Assembly (NCBI RefSeq): GCF_902833645.1
Contig: NZ_CADFGE010000003.1
Coordinates: 620,001-684,000, forward strand
Length of the DNA: 64,000 bases
From: Paraburkholderia fungorum
Lineage (GTDB): Bacteria; Pseudomonadota; Gammaproteobacteria; Burkholderiales; Burkholderiaceae
Direction of reading: 5' to 3'
The notes beneath the pieces are model-generated. The model had not been told where the DNA came from. It saw only the letters and a list, made by a program, of their open reading frames with translations, and made no database searches. Positions 35,365 through 45,116 of this stretch are shown here, piece by piece (the first letter of the stretch is position 1; the number at the start of each line of letters is the position of its first letter). The translations under genes were made by a program, and so were the position numbers.

Positions 35365-36519
35365 TTAGAACTTGTGACGGATCCCAAAGCTGACCATTTC
35401 CTGCGAACTCGTCCCCGCAACACCATATGAACCAATGGAAGCCTCTGCGCTGCTCACGGTGCCGTCGCTGTTCAGCTGATTCCCACTTGCGTGTTGCCAT
35501 GCCCCGACGAGGTACACGTCCGTGCGCTTCGACAAGTTGTAATCTGCGCCCAAGGAAATCTGGTTATACGATGCTCCCGTGTCGCCGCTCGCCCTCGTGT
35601 AGCTGTAACCCAACCCCAATAGCAACGCCGGCGTCGCCTGGTAATTCAGGAAAGCCTGCCCGCTGTTGTATTTTTCCGTATCGACAAACGCGGACTGGGC
35701 GTCAGCCTTGTATTGCGAGTTGCTGTAGCTCAAACCGAACGTATACGGACCGGCAACATACTGGGCCGCGACGCGTGCAATATTGATCGACTTAGCCGTG
35801 TCGTAGCCGGAGTTGACTGGACCATCGAACGTGCCGTCCGAGGTCGACGACCAGCCGGTACGCGTCGTGGTGGCGCTAGCGTTGTCGGCAACAAAATAAC
35901 CGGCGGACAGCGAGAGCGGACCGTTGTTATACGCGGCCGCCAACGACCAGGTCTGCCCGGAACCGGTCTTTCCCGCGACACCACCCAGTGCGTAGAGGCC
36001 CTCGACCTGCAGCCCACCGAAGACCGGTGAGACGTACTTCAACGCATTGTTGGTGCGGGAACTATTGTCGTAGTTGTCCACGTCGCCAGCGGTCGCGAAC
36101 GTGCTGCCGAAGTAGTTGTCCTCCGTAATGCCCTGGACCATATCGACTAACGGATCGTACTGGCGCCCTGCCGTAAAGGTGCCGTAGCGGTCGCTTTGCA
36201 GGCCGACGTAGGCTTGGCGGCCAAACTCCGAAGTCGTGCCGTTGTAGCTGCCCATTTTGCCGTTGTTTACATTGAAGCCGTCTTCCAACTGGAAAATAGC
36301 CTTCAGACCATCGCCCAGATCCTCCGAACCCTTCAGGCCCCAACGACTGCCAGACAGGTTGCCGGAATAGAGTCCCACCTGACTGCTGCCGGTCGGCGTA
36401 GCGTTATGGGTGTACTGGATAGATTCATCGATTACCCCGTACAGGGTGACGCTGTTCTGAGCGTAAGCGACGTTGACGGCGGCAACTAGCAGCGCCAAAG
36501 TCACAATGGATTTTTTCAT
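35365..36519 (-). CDS. Outer-membrane porin (OmpC/Porin_4 family)
   Basis: From ATG 36519 the 384-aa porin has a signal peptide (MKKSIVTLALLVAAVNVAYA) followed by QNSVTLYGVIDESIQYTHNA. The usual LKGSEDLGDGLKAIFQLEDG motif follows and the last residues are IRHKF. CGGAG lies before the start. It is distinct from the porins at 19054 and 27265. About 670 bp without a gene separate it from the plus-strand small-protein and BamA genes, which should contain two divergent promoters. Confidence 0.93.
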   Translation of the reverse strand: MKKSIVTLALLVAAVNVAYAQNSVTLYGVIDESIQYTHNATPTGSSQVGLYSGNLSGSRWGLKGSEDLGDGLKAIFQLEDGFNVNNGKMGSYNGTTSEFGRQAYVGLQSDRYGTFTAGRQYDPLVDMVQGITEDNYFGSTFATAGDVDNYDNSSRTNNALKYVSPVFGGLQVEGLYALGGVAGKTGSGQTWSLAAAYNNGPLSLSAGYFVADNASATTTRTGWSSTSDGTFDGPVNSGYDTAKSINIARVAAQYVAGPYTFGLSYSNSQYKADAQSAFVDTEKYNSGQAFLNYQATPALLLGLGYSYTRASGDTGASYNQISLGADYNLSKRTDVYLVGAWQHASGNQLNSDGTVSSAEASIGSYGVAGTSSQEMVSFGIRHKF

Positions 36520-37190
36520 TTTTGATTCTCCGAGGATAAACGTTGAATAGCGCAATGCACGCCGCAATCGGATCAACCAGAACATCAGGATCCGCTTACG
36601 CGCACATAAAACGTTGCCTTTAATATCCGACTCGTTGACCAACACTCACCGGATGTCGTTATTAGCTCACAACGATTTTCGCGAAGCGTTGGCAACGCGC
36701 CACAACGAACTTACCCTTCCTTTCGTGATCCGAAATTAGTAATCCGGATAGCGTCACGATAGAAAGTACAAAACACGATCGACTGATACCTGGTGCGATC
36801 GCCGACTGCACGATGGTCCGGATCGCCTTGACGACCTCAATGACGGCAGGCAGCGCTTTGCCTGCATCCTGGTCCAGTTTTTGTCAGCACCAGCGTAGGC
36901 GCAGACTTGACGGACCCGTGCAGGCATCCTGACTGCCGGATAAACAATCAATAACTATCCGCCTGAGGCACCGAGCAGTTTCCTCAATTCCAATAACGCG
37001 TAAACATATCGAAACACATTTCGTGGCGGCTCGACCTATGCTGGTCTCTCAAACATAAATGCGAAAGCTATATGTCTTGCTAGTCGATGCATGCACAAGG
37101 GGCAGGACAAGGAGAAGCGGAGGATTCCCCCGGTTCAACCAGGCCAGACCTCACGTCAGCAGCTAGCTTCCCGTATCCAGAGGTATCCTT
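36520..37190. other. Intergenic region between divergent porin and small-protein/BamA genes
   Basis: About 670 bp without a supported gene. It must hold promoters in both directions. No clear operator, RNA gene or repeat was found by eye. Confidence 0.45.
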
Positions 37191-37565
37191 ATGTACAAAC
37201 GTCTGTCGGTCGAACCACTTCAAGAATCCGGAACACCCGCGCTCCGCCTTGTCATCGGAAACAATGCGGCTCTGCTCGATGTCAACGAGGTTGATGACCT
37301 CATTGCCCACCTGGGCCAAGTCCGCGCGCACATGCTGCCGGCGCCGCCGCCGCAACCGGACCGTTCCAGGCTTTACCCGCTCGAAGCCGACCCGTGCTGG
37401 CATGTCGACAGAAGCCCCCTGTTTGACGGCGTCGTCCTTCTGCTAAGACATACAGGATATGGTTGGATCGCGTTTTCACTGCCCCCGCCGAGCGTCTCCA
37501 AACTGGACATTGCGCTAACGGCACAGCCTCCCATGCAGCTTGCGATGAACGAGGTGGCAAACTGA
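37191..37565 (+). CDS. Small protein of unknown family, paralogue of the gene at 32123
   Basis: The 124-aa product contains the same diagnostic block as the 32123 protein: YPLEADPCWHVDRSPL, VVLLLRHTGYGWIAFSLP and SVSKLDIALT. Before it lie PALRLVIGNNAALLDVNEVD and a Pro-rich linker (LPAPPPQPDR). There is no signal peptide or membrane helix, so it is cytoplasmic. It is the first of three plus-strand genes leading to bamA (173 bp to the next). Conservation of Trp, Cys and paired hydrophobic strands suggests a compact alpha/beta fold; the function is unknown. Confidence 0.75.
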   Translation: MYKRLSVEPLQESGTPALRLVIGNNAALLDVNEVDDLIAHLGQVRAHMLPAPPPQPDRSRLYPLEADPCWHVDRSPLFDGVVLLLRHTGYGWIAFSLPPPSVSKLDIALTAQPPMQLAMNEVAN

Positions 37566-37738
37566 ACTTCTCTTCGGCCTGGCGAGAGATCCGACACCTT
37601 CGGGTTCTCTGGGCCCGGCCGGGAAAGTCCGTTCATATGCTTCACATCGTTCCAGGGAAGAATTAGTAAGCCCCCCCGTAACAACGGACCACATTCGATA
37701 GCCTAGACTTTGTCCTCACATTCTCGAGGAGGACTTTC

Positions 37739-38137
37739 ATGTTGCCGCCAGTCGCCTTGGTGATTCACTCTCTGCATACATTCGAACTGACTGACGACGG
37801 CCAGTACCTGATGCTAAACGGTGACCAACTGGACAGCATCGCCTTGCATCATTCGGTCATGCATCAACTGTTGGCAGCGGTCTCGAACGCCATCGGCTGG
37901 TCGCGGCGAATTCGGCAAAACGAGAATGACATGAGGTTCGCCATGCCGTGCGAGGCATGGGCAATCGGCAAAGACAAGGGCGAGGCGACCCACCTGGTGC
38001 TTACGTTTCGCTTGCCCGGCGGTGCCGAACTGTCGTTCCGGATGCACCGCGCCGACGCACGCCAAATGACCGAAGTGCTGTTGCAAGTGACGGGGCTCGC
38101 GAAAGTGAATTGCGCTTCGGGCGTCACGTTGCAATAG
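37739..38137 (+). CDS. Small protein of unknown function before bamA
   Basis: The 132-aa product has strand-helix patterns (FELTDDGQYLMLNGDQLDSI, then THLVLTFRLPGGAELSFRMH and a final helix DARQMTEVLLQVTG). The order of an N-terminal strand-turn-helix, a central AWAI/CW-type strand, and a terminal helix resembles the 32123/37191 family, so it may be a distant member. A strong GAGGAGGAC ribosome-binding site precedes its ATG, which favours a real gene. It ends 86 bp before bamA. No export signal is present. Confidence 0.7.
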   Translation: MLPPVALVIHSLHTFELTDDGQYLMLNGDQLDSIALHHSVMHQLLAAVSNAIGWSRRIRQNENDMRFAMPCEAWAIGKDKGEATHLVLTFRLPGGAELSFRMHRADARQMTEVLLQVTGLAKVNCASGVTLQ

Positions 38138-38223
38138 GTCTTGTCCCCAAATCCGTCGCAACCGGATATCGACCCAAGATGCATCGACGATCCACCTATT
38201 GTGTGTCTCTCCTGTGAACCTGC

Positions 38224-40533
38224 ATGAACCTTAAATTACTATCGGCCCGCTGCACCCGGCTGCTGACATTGATCGGCCTGAGTGCGAGCGCGGCCTCGGC
38301 CTTTGCGACCGACTCGTTTGTGGTAAGCGACATCCGACTCGAAGGCCTGCAACGCATCGAACCGAACACAGTCTTCTCGTATCTGCCCATCAAACAGGGC
38401 AACACTTTTACCGACGACAAAGCGTCTGAGGCGATACGCGCGCTGTACACGACCGGCTTCTTCAACGACGTGAAAATTTCGACGGAAGGCAGCGTCGTTG
38501 TCGTGCAGGTGCAGGAGCGTCCCGCGATCGGCACGATTGATTTCGCAGGTATCCACGAATTCGACAAGGACAACCTGACCAAGGCGCTAAACGCCGTCGG
38601 GTTGTCGCTGGGTCGGTACTACGACAAGTCGGTCGTCGACCGCGCCCAGCAGGAACTCAAGCGCCAATACCTGATGCGCGGCTACTATGCCGCCGAGGTC
38701 ACGACCACGGTCACGCCAATCGACCGTGATCGCGTGGGCCTATTGTTCTCGGTGATCGAAGGTCCGAGCGCAAAGATCCGCCAGATCAACTTCATCGGCA
38801 ACGCCGTGTTTAGCGACAGCGTGCTGCACGACGAAATGCAGGAATCCACGCCGAACTGGTTCTCGTGGTACACGAAGAACGACCTGTACGCAAAGGACAA
38901 GCTCACCACCGACCTCGAGAACCTGCGCTCGTACTATCTGAATCGCGGCTACCTCGAGTTTGCGATCGAGTCGACCCAGGTGTCACTGTCGCCCGACAGG
39001 AAGGACATGTATCTCACGCTCAGTCTGCACGAGGGTGAGCCGTACACGATTTCGGGCGTCCATCTGGTGGGTAATCTGCTGGACCGCGAGGCCGAACTCA
39101 ACAAGCTCATCAAGATCAAATCCGGCGACCGCTTTTCCGCGGAGAAGCTGAAGGCATCCACCAAGGCGATCGTCGACAAGCTCGGCGAGTATGGCTACGC
39201 GTTCGCCACAGTGAACGCACAACCGCAGATCGATCAGGCACACCATAAGGTCGACCTGACGCTGCAGGTCGACCCGAGCCGCCGAGTGTACGTGCGAAAC
39301 ATCAACATTGTGGGCAACACACGCACCCGCGACGAAGTGGTACGCCGTGAAATGCGCCAGATGGAAAGCTCGTGGTTCGATTCGAACCGGCTGGCGCTGT
39401 CGAAGGACCGGATCAACCGTCTGGGCTACTTTACCGACGTCGACGTGACAACGGTGCCGGTCGCGGGCACCTCCGATGAGGTCGACATCGACGTCAAGGT
39501 CACAGAAAAGCCGACCGGTTCGATTTCGCTGGGTCTTGGTTACGGCTCCGGCGAAGGTCCGATCATTTCGGCCGGGGTGTCGCAGGACAATGTATTTGGC
39601 TCAGGAACCAGTCTGGCACTGAACGTGAACACCTCGTCGACAGGCCGCACGCTCAGCGTCACGCAGACCGACCCGTATTTCACGGTCGATGGGATCAAAC
39701 GTATCACCGATGTCTACTGGCGCACTTCCTATCCACTCTACAATTTTAACGACACCAGTTTTCGGATCGTCTCCGTGGGCGCGGATCTGAAGCTCGGCAT
39801 CCCGTTCTCGGAGTCGGATATGGTTTATTTTGGTCTGGGGCTCGAACAGGACCGATTCAATACCGACTCGTCAACCCCCGAGACCTACCTGCAATACGTG
39901 CAGAAAATGGGCCGCGTGGAGAACAACGTACCGCTGACAGTCGGCTGGTCGCAGGATGCGCGCGACAGCGCTCTCGTGCCCAGCAAAGGATATTACCTCC
40001 AGGCCAATGCAGAGTTGGGCACGCCGGCCGGTGGGACCGAATATTACAAGACTGATACTCAGGCGCAGTACTACTATTCGTTCGCGCGCGGTTTCGTCCT
40101 GGGACTGAATTTCCAGGCAGGTTACGGGCAAGGGCTGGCTGGCGACGCATATCCGATCTTCAAGAATTACTTTGCCGGTGGCATTGGCTCAGTCCGCGGT
40201 TACGAGGCCGGCTCGCTCGGTCCGCGCGACGTGACTACCAATAACCCGATCGGCGGCTCAAGAATGGTCGTAGGCAATGTAGAAATGACGCTGCCTTTGC
40301 CCGGTACAGGCTTCGACCGTACCTTGCGGGTGTTTACCTTCGTCGACGGCGGCAACGTATGGGGAGACGCGGGCAACAGCGCGGGTGCGAACGGCCTGCG
40401 GTACAGCTACGGAGCCGGACTGGAATGGATTTCACCCATCGGGCCGCTCAAACTCGACGTCGGCTTCCCGATCGTTAAGCATGCTGGCGACAACTACCAG
40501 AAATTCCAGTTTCAAATTGGTACCGCGTTCTAA
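38224..40533 (+). CDS. bamA: BamA-like outer-membrane protein assembly factor (Omp85), additional copy
   Basis: The 769-aa protein has a signal peptide (ending SAFA before TDSFVVSDIRLEGLQR), five POTRA domains to about residue 425 and a 16-strand barrel. The loop-6 signature VRGYEAGSLGPRD, the strand FVDGGNVWGD and the C-terminal YQKFQFQIGTAF with terminal Phe are all present, so it looks functional. BamA folds beta-barrel proteins into the outer membrane. The normal neighbours (rseP, skp, lpxD) are missing; instead two small unknown genes precede it, so it is probably a second BamA, perhaps for particular clients. A chopped relative sits next to the lptD-like gene. Confidence 0.92.
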   Translation: MNLKLLSARCTRLLTLIGLSASAASAFATDSFVVSDIRLEGLQRIEPNTVFSYLPIKQGNTFTDDKASEAIRALYTTGFFNDVKISTEGSVVVVQVQERPAIGTIDFAGIHEFDKDNLTKALNAVGLSLGRYYDKSVVDRAQQELKRQYLMRGYYAAEVTTTVTPIDRDRVGLLFSVIEGPSAKIRQINFIGNAVFSDSVLHDEMQESTPNWFSWYTKNDLYAKDKLTTDLENLRSYYLNRGYLEFAIESTQVSLSPDRKDMYLTLSLHEGEPYTISGVHLVGNLLDREAELNKLIKIKSGDRFSAEKLKASTKAIVDKLGEYGYAFATVNAQPQIDQAHHKVDLTLQVDPSRRVYVRNINIVGNTRTRDEVVRREMRQMESSWFDSNRLALSKDRINRLGYFTDVDVTTVPVAGTSDEVDIDVKVTEKPTGSISLGLGYGSGEGPIISAGVSQDNVFGSGTSLALNVNTSSTGRTLSVTQTDPYFTVDGIKRITDVYWRTSYPLYNFNDTSFRIVSVGADLKLGIPFSESDMVYFGLGLEQDRFNTDSSTPETYLQYVQKMGRVENNVPLTVGWSQDARDSALVPSKGYYLQANAELGTPAGGTEYYKTDTQAQYYYSFARGFVLGLNFQAGYGQGLAGDAYPIFKNYFAGGIGSVRGYEAGSLGPRDVTTNNPIGGSRMVVGNVEMTLPLPGTGFDRTLRVFTFVDGGNVWGDAGNSAGANGLRYSYGAGLEWISPIGPLKLDVGFPIVKHAGDNYQKFQFQIGTAF

Positions 40534-41232
40534 CCACGTATTTAGTACCGTTACTGGAACAAATAGATAAGTCGATTCTCGACATGGCGAGGACCCTGCT
40601 CGATCAGGTTGCCCGGAAATTTCGAGAGCCTGGCCTTCTTCGCATCTTTAGACAACAGACCATTGGAGTTCATTGCGCGCTCGGCGTATAGTCCATCGAG
40701 TGGGATCGTTTCCCGCGGCCGGAGTCGATGCAGAAACCTCGCAACTGACGTTTGTGCCCGCGCAAGGACAGATGACTTTTCCCGGTGCATTAGTTCACCC
40801 ACTCGGCTGCTTTGACGAGCGCGTGCTTCACGTATGCCGATCCGCAGATCCCTGCCCTCGCGGCGCGGCTTTCCCCGAACCACTTTCGCGCGATAGGCGA
40901 GCTGCGATCACACATTCCGACGATCACTTCCGGTTTGTCATAAAGTGAAGGTGCCATACATTTCAGCATAAGCAACGTCTCCAGGGGACACGGTCACCCA
41001 AGACTCGTTTGCCAGGCCGCTATAGCGAGAGGTTTCTGCGCGGGCGCCGTCACCACGCATTCACATGGCATCGACCATGCGAACGCCCGGCATCGGATGC
41101 CATATCATGGAACTACAAAGTTCAGGATGATGGTCGCCGGGAATGTATCCGCCTGTTGCTCCCGCTTCGGCAACGCGCCCGCCTCTTCGGCGGACGCGTT
41201 CGGAGGAGACGCAGGAGTCAGACGCTTTCAGT
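40534..41232. other. Intergenic stretch without a recognised gene
   Basis: About 700 bp between bamA and the porin remnant. Short frames on both strands show no family resemblance. No terminator with a T-run was found after bamA. Confidence 0.45.
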
Positions 41233-41879
41233 GAGAACCGCACACGCAGACCCGCCGTCACGGCAATCTGCTCGTTCGAATTCGACGTTGAGAACTCGTT
41301 AATTACCGCATGTATGCCGCTGCTTCCTGTGTCACTCACGTGCCGATAGACGCCCCGCAGATAAAGGTCTGTGCGCCTGGATAACGCGTAGGCGGTCTGC
41401 AACGTGAACTGGTTCCATTTCGGCCGACACTATCAATACGGCTGTCGGCAAATGTGTACGCACCAGAGATCGAGACCGCAGAGGTAAACTGGTATCGTCC
41501 ATTCAACTCGTAGTTCGTGAAGCGTGCGCTATTCGCTGCCAGCGAAAGACGATTTGAAGTACCCGATGCGGACGCACCAATGCCGGTTCGTGGCGAAGTC
41601 TCCTGATCTCCTGGAAAAGCCGTACAGTCCGCCAAACTTCAGGCCACCATCGTTGACACTCGAGTACTTGATCGAATTGTTGATACGGAAAGAGTTGTCA
41701 AGGTTATCGTTGTCAAACGGGTGTGCTGCCTCGCCGCCCTAGTTTCCTGAAAATTGCTGCTGCCACCCTGATTTTTCGTGTAGGTGAGGCCAGCATCTGG
41801 GTGACACTGCTTTGGGCGTGAGCGGTAGCTGCGGAGTGAGCGCGCCGGCTGCACCCAGCGCCATCAACGATCTTTTCAT
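41233..41879 (-). pseudogene. Decayed porin, close relative of the porin at 27265
   Basis: The start at 41879 reads MKRSLMALGAAGALT, like the 27265 porin signal peptide, but frameshifts begin within it. Later pieces in different frames are AGLTYTKNQGGSSNFQET, SARFTNYELNGRYQFTSAVS and HVSDTGSSGIHAVINEFSTS ending in LRVRF, all matching the intact porin. The middle half of the gene is missing and the normal stop after VRF is lost. It cannot make a barrel. Confidence 0.92.
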
Positions 41880-42275
41880 CTGATTCTCCATGATGCAGGA
41901 AAGAAATTACGCGTGCAGACAGGCGAAGGTAAACATTCACACATGTCAGCATGCGTCTTATGCCATGGTGCGACGGCATTGAAGATAGAGTTCCAGTCGC
42001 ACAGCGATTAGAACCGATCAGACGGAAACGAATGTTGGCCCATGGCACTACCAGCTTTACGAATTGTTTCGGGCCGCATCCTCTGAAACAATGACCGGAT
42101 CGTGAATGCAGTGCCTGGCTTCGCCAGGTTCCCTGCTATTAAAGGACCGGACAGACTCCTGGCTTGACGAAAAGCCCCCGGAAGCGCCAGCCTGAAGTTA
42201 GATGAGGCAAGGCGTGGAAGGTCGAGGTAAAACGTTTGAACCTCTGCACGGGGTGTGTTCAATATCCTCAACGGA
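41880..42275. other. Intergenic stretch between the porin and MFS remnants
   Basis: About 400 bp with no supported gene. A 100-codon minus-strand frame through it shows no family features. Confidence 0.4.
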
Positions 42276-42347
42276 TTACCCGTATCCGGGCCCGACCGGC
42301 TTCGAATCAATCAGTGTCTCCAGGCTGACGTTCTCGATGACATTCAT
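42276..42347 (-). pseudogene. N-terminal stub of an AAHS-type MFS gene
   Basis: After a perfect GGAGGAAACAT ribosome-binding site, ATG 42347 opens a 23-codon frame, MNVIENVSLETLIDSKPVG then PGYG and a stop. It matches the N-terminus of the MFS carrier at 16143 (MNTTNQVDLETLINSQRVG) at 11 of 19 positions, and the similarity ends abruptly where that protein's first helix begins. So all but the start of the transporter has been deleted. It is divergent from the intact LysR gene at 42615, mirroring the 15.6-17.5 kb locus. Confidence 0.82.
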
Positions 42348-42614
42348 ATGTTTCCTCCGTAGCGCGCCGCCGGGCGCAGGCGTTGCCTGGACATCGTACT
42401 TCGCGGTTGTCGATACAGACAATACCAGTTAACTGTTCACTGGTTTCATGTCAGCCAGATATGCATGATTGTTCACGTCAGCCTGGAAGCGTTTGTTGAA
42501 AAACCCCCTTGTTTAGCGAGTATTCCGTATACACACACGCGACCAGAACAGCTAGTCTAGAGGAGTTGAATTGCCGTCGTCCATGCAGGGAAATACATTT
42601 CTAATATCGATCAC

Positions 42615-43547
42615 ATGAATATCCTATCGGTCGACCTCAATCTCCTGAAGGTGTTCGACGCCATCTACGTCGAACGCAGCGTGAGCCGCGCGGCTGTACG
42701 GCTTGACCTCACCCAGCCTTCGGTCAGCCACGGGTTGACGCGCCTGCGTACCTTGTTCGGCGATCCACTGTTCGTCCGTCTGCACGGCGGCGTAGAACCG
42801 ACCATCGCGGCGATGCGGATCGCGCCGGCGATCCAGCAGGCAATACGCAACCTGCAGACGATGCTCGACGAGGGCTCGCGCTTCGATCCCGCGAACGGCC
42901 GACGCACATTCCTGATCCACATGAGCGACTTCGGTGAAGTGGTATTCCTGCCGCTGCTCGTGCGCGAGTTGCAGGCGCGTGCGCCAGGCGTACGTGTCGA
43001 GACGTGTCAGCTGGCGGGACTCGAATTGACACAGGCGCTCGAAAGCGGGCAAATCGACTTCGCGATCGGCTACCTGCCTGTGCTCGACGAGCTGTTCCAG
43101 TCAGAAGCGCTGTTCGGCGAGGAATACACGATCCTTGCTCCAACGCGGAACAAGGCGGGCGCATCGATAGCGCGTCCACTCGAGGAGCTCGAATTCGTGT
43201 CGATCACGTCGCACCCCGAAACGACGAAGATCCTCGTCGAGCACGGGCTGCAGGATCGCGTTCGGCTGTCCGTGCCGCACTTCATGGTGCTGCCGGCGAT
43301 CTTCGCGCAAACCGGGCTCGCTGCAGTCCTGCCGCGCCGGGTCGGCGGGTTCTTCAAGCAATGGACAGGAAACGATCCGTATCAGGAGATCGTTCTTCCG
43401 GGAGCGCGCCACGAGATGAAAATCAACCTGTACTGGTTCAGACGCTATTCGACTGACCCGGGCAACATATGGCTGCGTGATCTGATCGTCGAGCTGTTCA
43501 AGCGTCCCTCACCGCAGCGCGGCGCGCAAGCGCGCAAGATCTCGTAA
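42615..43547 (+). CDS. LysR-family regulator (NodD/PcaR-like style), intact paralogue of the 15.6-kb remnant
   Basis: The 310-aa protein has a LysR HTH at the N-terminus (SVSRAAVRLDLTQPSVSHGL, near residues 22-41) preceded by VDLNLLKVFDAIYVERS, a form common in NodD-like and aromatic regulators. The effector domain begins near RRTFLIHMSDFGEVVFLPLL. Its divergent partner is only a 24-codon MFS stub, while its decayed paralogue faces an intact MFS operon at 16143, so it may now act there in trans. A GntR gene follows 33 bp downstream on the same strand. Confidence 0.9.
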   Translation: MNILSVDLNLLKVFDAIYVERSVSRAAVRLDLTQPSVSHGLTRLRTLFGDPLFVRLHGGVEPTIAAMRIAPAIQQAIRNLQTMLDEGSRFDPANGRRTFLIHMSDFGEVVFLPLLVRELQARAPGVRVETCQLAGLELTQALESGQIDFAIGYLPVLDELFQSEALFGEEYTILAPTRNKAGASIARPLEELEFVSITSHPETTKILVEHGLQDRVRLSVPHFMVLPAIFAQTGLAAVLPRRVGGFFKQWTGNDPYQEIVLPGARHEMKINLYWFRRYSTDPGNIWLRDLIVELFKRPSPQRGAQARKIS

Positions 43548-43580
43548 CCATATCCGTCTACACTCGACACATCGAACAGT

Positions 43581-44381
43581 ATGCCGTCCACCCCAGTCGA
43601 TCCATCACCGCGACGCACGGAGCGCGGCAACGTCACGCAGCAGGTTTTCGACGATCTCCGCCAGCGGATTCTCGGCAGACAGTTCGCCCTCGGCGACAAG
43701 CTGCCGACCGAAAGACAGTTGCTCGAAACGTACAATGTGAGCGTCACGACTGTGCGGGAGGCGATACGCGGACTCGCCAGCGCAGGACTCGTGGAGATCA
43801 AGCATGGCAAAGGCGTCTATGTGACCGCACGAGCCGAAGAACTGGTCGCGAACTCACTGTTCTCGATGATCCAGCTCGAGAAGGTCGGAATGGTGCAGGT
43901 GCTTGGCGTGCACGGCGCGCTCAATACCTACGCGTCCGAACTCGCCGCGGCGCGTGCGACAACGCAGGAGGTCGACGCGATGCAGCAGGCGCTCGCAGCC
44001 ATCGATCATGCGGTCACGCCCGAAGACATCGCTGCCGGGCTAACACGGTTTCTCAACGCACTGGTACGAGCGTCCGGCAATCCACTACTCATTGCACTTT
44101 GCCAGTTCCTCGCGAGCGTTCAGATCGGACTTGCGAGGGAGATCCAGGGCAAACGGTTTGAAGCGTGGCGCAAGACGGCCGCGCGCCTGTCAAAGGAGCG
44201 CCAGCGGATCGTCGATGCGATCCGGATCGGCGACGTGGAAGGCGCGCGCGTCGCCGCGCGCGCCTTCCACGAACGCTCGATCAAGGTGATTACGACATTG
44301 CCGAACGCCGACGGTCCCATCGTCTCCGATCTGGCAGTGTCATCGTTTTTCTCAAAGCTCTTGCAGCAGATGACCCCATGA
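43581..44381 (+). CDS. GntR-family regulator (FadR/FCD subfamily)
   Basis: This 266-aa protein has a winged HTH (residues 18-80: VTQQVFDDLRQRILGRQFAL, GDKLPTERQLLETYNVSVTT, VREAIRGLASAGLVE) followed by an all-helical FCD effector domain. Family members repress operons for organic-acid, sugar-acid or fatty-acid use and bind a carboxylate, often with a metal. It probably forms a transcription unit with the LysR gene 33 bp upstream. No dedicated target operon remains nearby; what follows is a gene graveyard. Confidence 0.88.
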   Translation: MPSTPVDPSPRRTERGNVTQQVFDDLRQRILGRQFALGDKLPTERQLLETYNVSVTTVREAIRGLASAGLVEIKHGKGVYVTARAEELVANSLFSMIQLEKVGMVQVLGVHGALNTYASELAAARATTQEVDAMQQALAAIDHAVTPEDIAAGLTRFLNALVRASGNPLLIALCQFLASVQIGLAREIQGKRFEAWRKTAARLSKERQRIVDAIRIGDVEGARVAARAFHERSIKVITTLPNADGPIVSDLAVSSFFSKLLQQMTP

Positions 44382-44628
44382 CGACCTAATCGCCGACATT
44401 GTGCGGGTACGCCGGGGACAGGCCGATATATCAATTCACGGCTTGAGCGTTCGCCGGTCACGGCCGTGCCGACGAACGTGGCCCTGGCTACTTCGCGGCC
44501 CCCGTTTTTCAGGCACTGCATATTCCTTACAGGTCACCGCGCTCCCGTCGACTTGCACAGAAAGTGACTCAACAGGTAAATGCCTCAGGCCAAAGGATTT
44601 GGTATGAATTCCTAATTACCTCATCCGC
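44382..44628. other. Short stretch after the GntR gene with nothing recognised
   Basis: Roughly 250 bp between the GntR stop and the histidine-kinase remnant, with no supported gene or terminator. Confidence 0.4.
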
Positions 44629-44990
44629 TCACGAAAACACTAAAGAGACCAGCAGGCCACCACCCACCGCATTGGCGACGGACAGCGTGCCGCCATTGCG
44701 GCGCGCCAGTCTTCGGACTATCGCGAGTCCCAGCCCGCAGTGCGCATCGCCGCCGCGAGCGGCGTCAAGACGCATGAACGGTTGCAAGGCGTGGTCAAGC
44801 TGATCGTCAGGAATGCCAGGGCCATGGTCACGCAGCGTCATCGTCCATTTTCCATGCTGCATGCCAGTCGCGATTTCGACGGGTGGTTCACCATACGTCA
44901 TCGCGTTTTCCAGCAGATTAGCGAGAATACGATCGAGGTCGACCAATGGCAATCTGAACTGGCCGCCTGCAAGCAGATCGCCGCGTCAAT
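44629..44990 (-). pseudogene. C-terminal remnant of a sensor histidine kinase
   Basis: The readable part is the ATP-binding domain only: LDRILANLLENAMTYGEPPV, DHGPGIPDDQL and HCGLGLAIVRRLARRNGG. It closely follows the kinase at 33404 (LDRILANLLDNAHAYGAPPV). Just upstream in the same direction GDLLAGGQFRLPLVDLDR extends the match to about 44990, in frame with the rest, and then the sequence breaks off. The membrane part, H-box and partner regulator are absent. Confidence 0.85.
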
Positions 44991-45116
44991 GCCGTCGCGC
45001 CTCGCCTCTTCAACCCGAGCCGTGAAAGCCTGATGGCGGCGCTGCCCCTATCACCCGTCTGCGCAGTCCGTGCGCGCGCCTTTCGGTCCAGATTGCGAGA
45101 TCAACACTGCCAGCAT

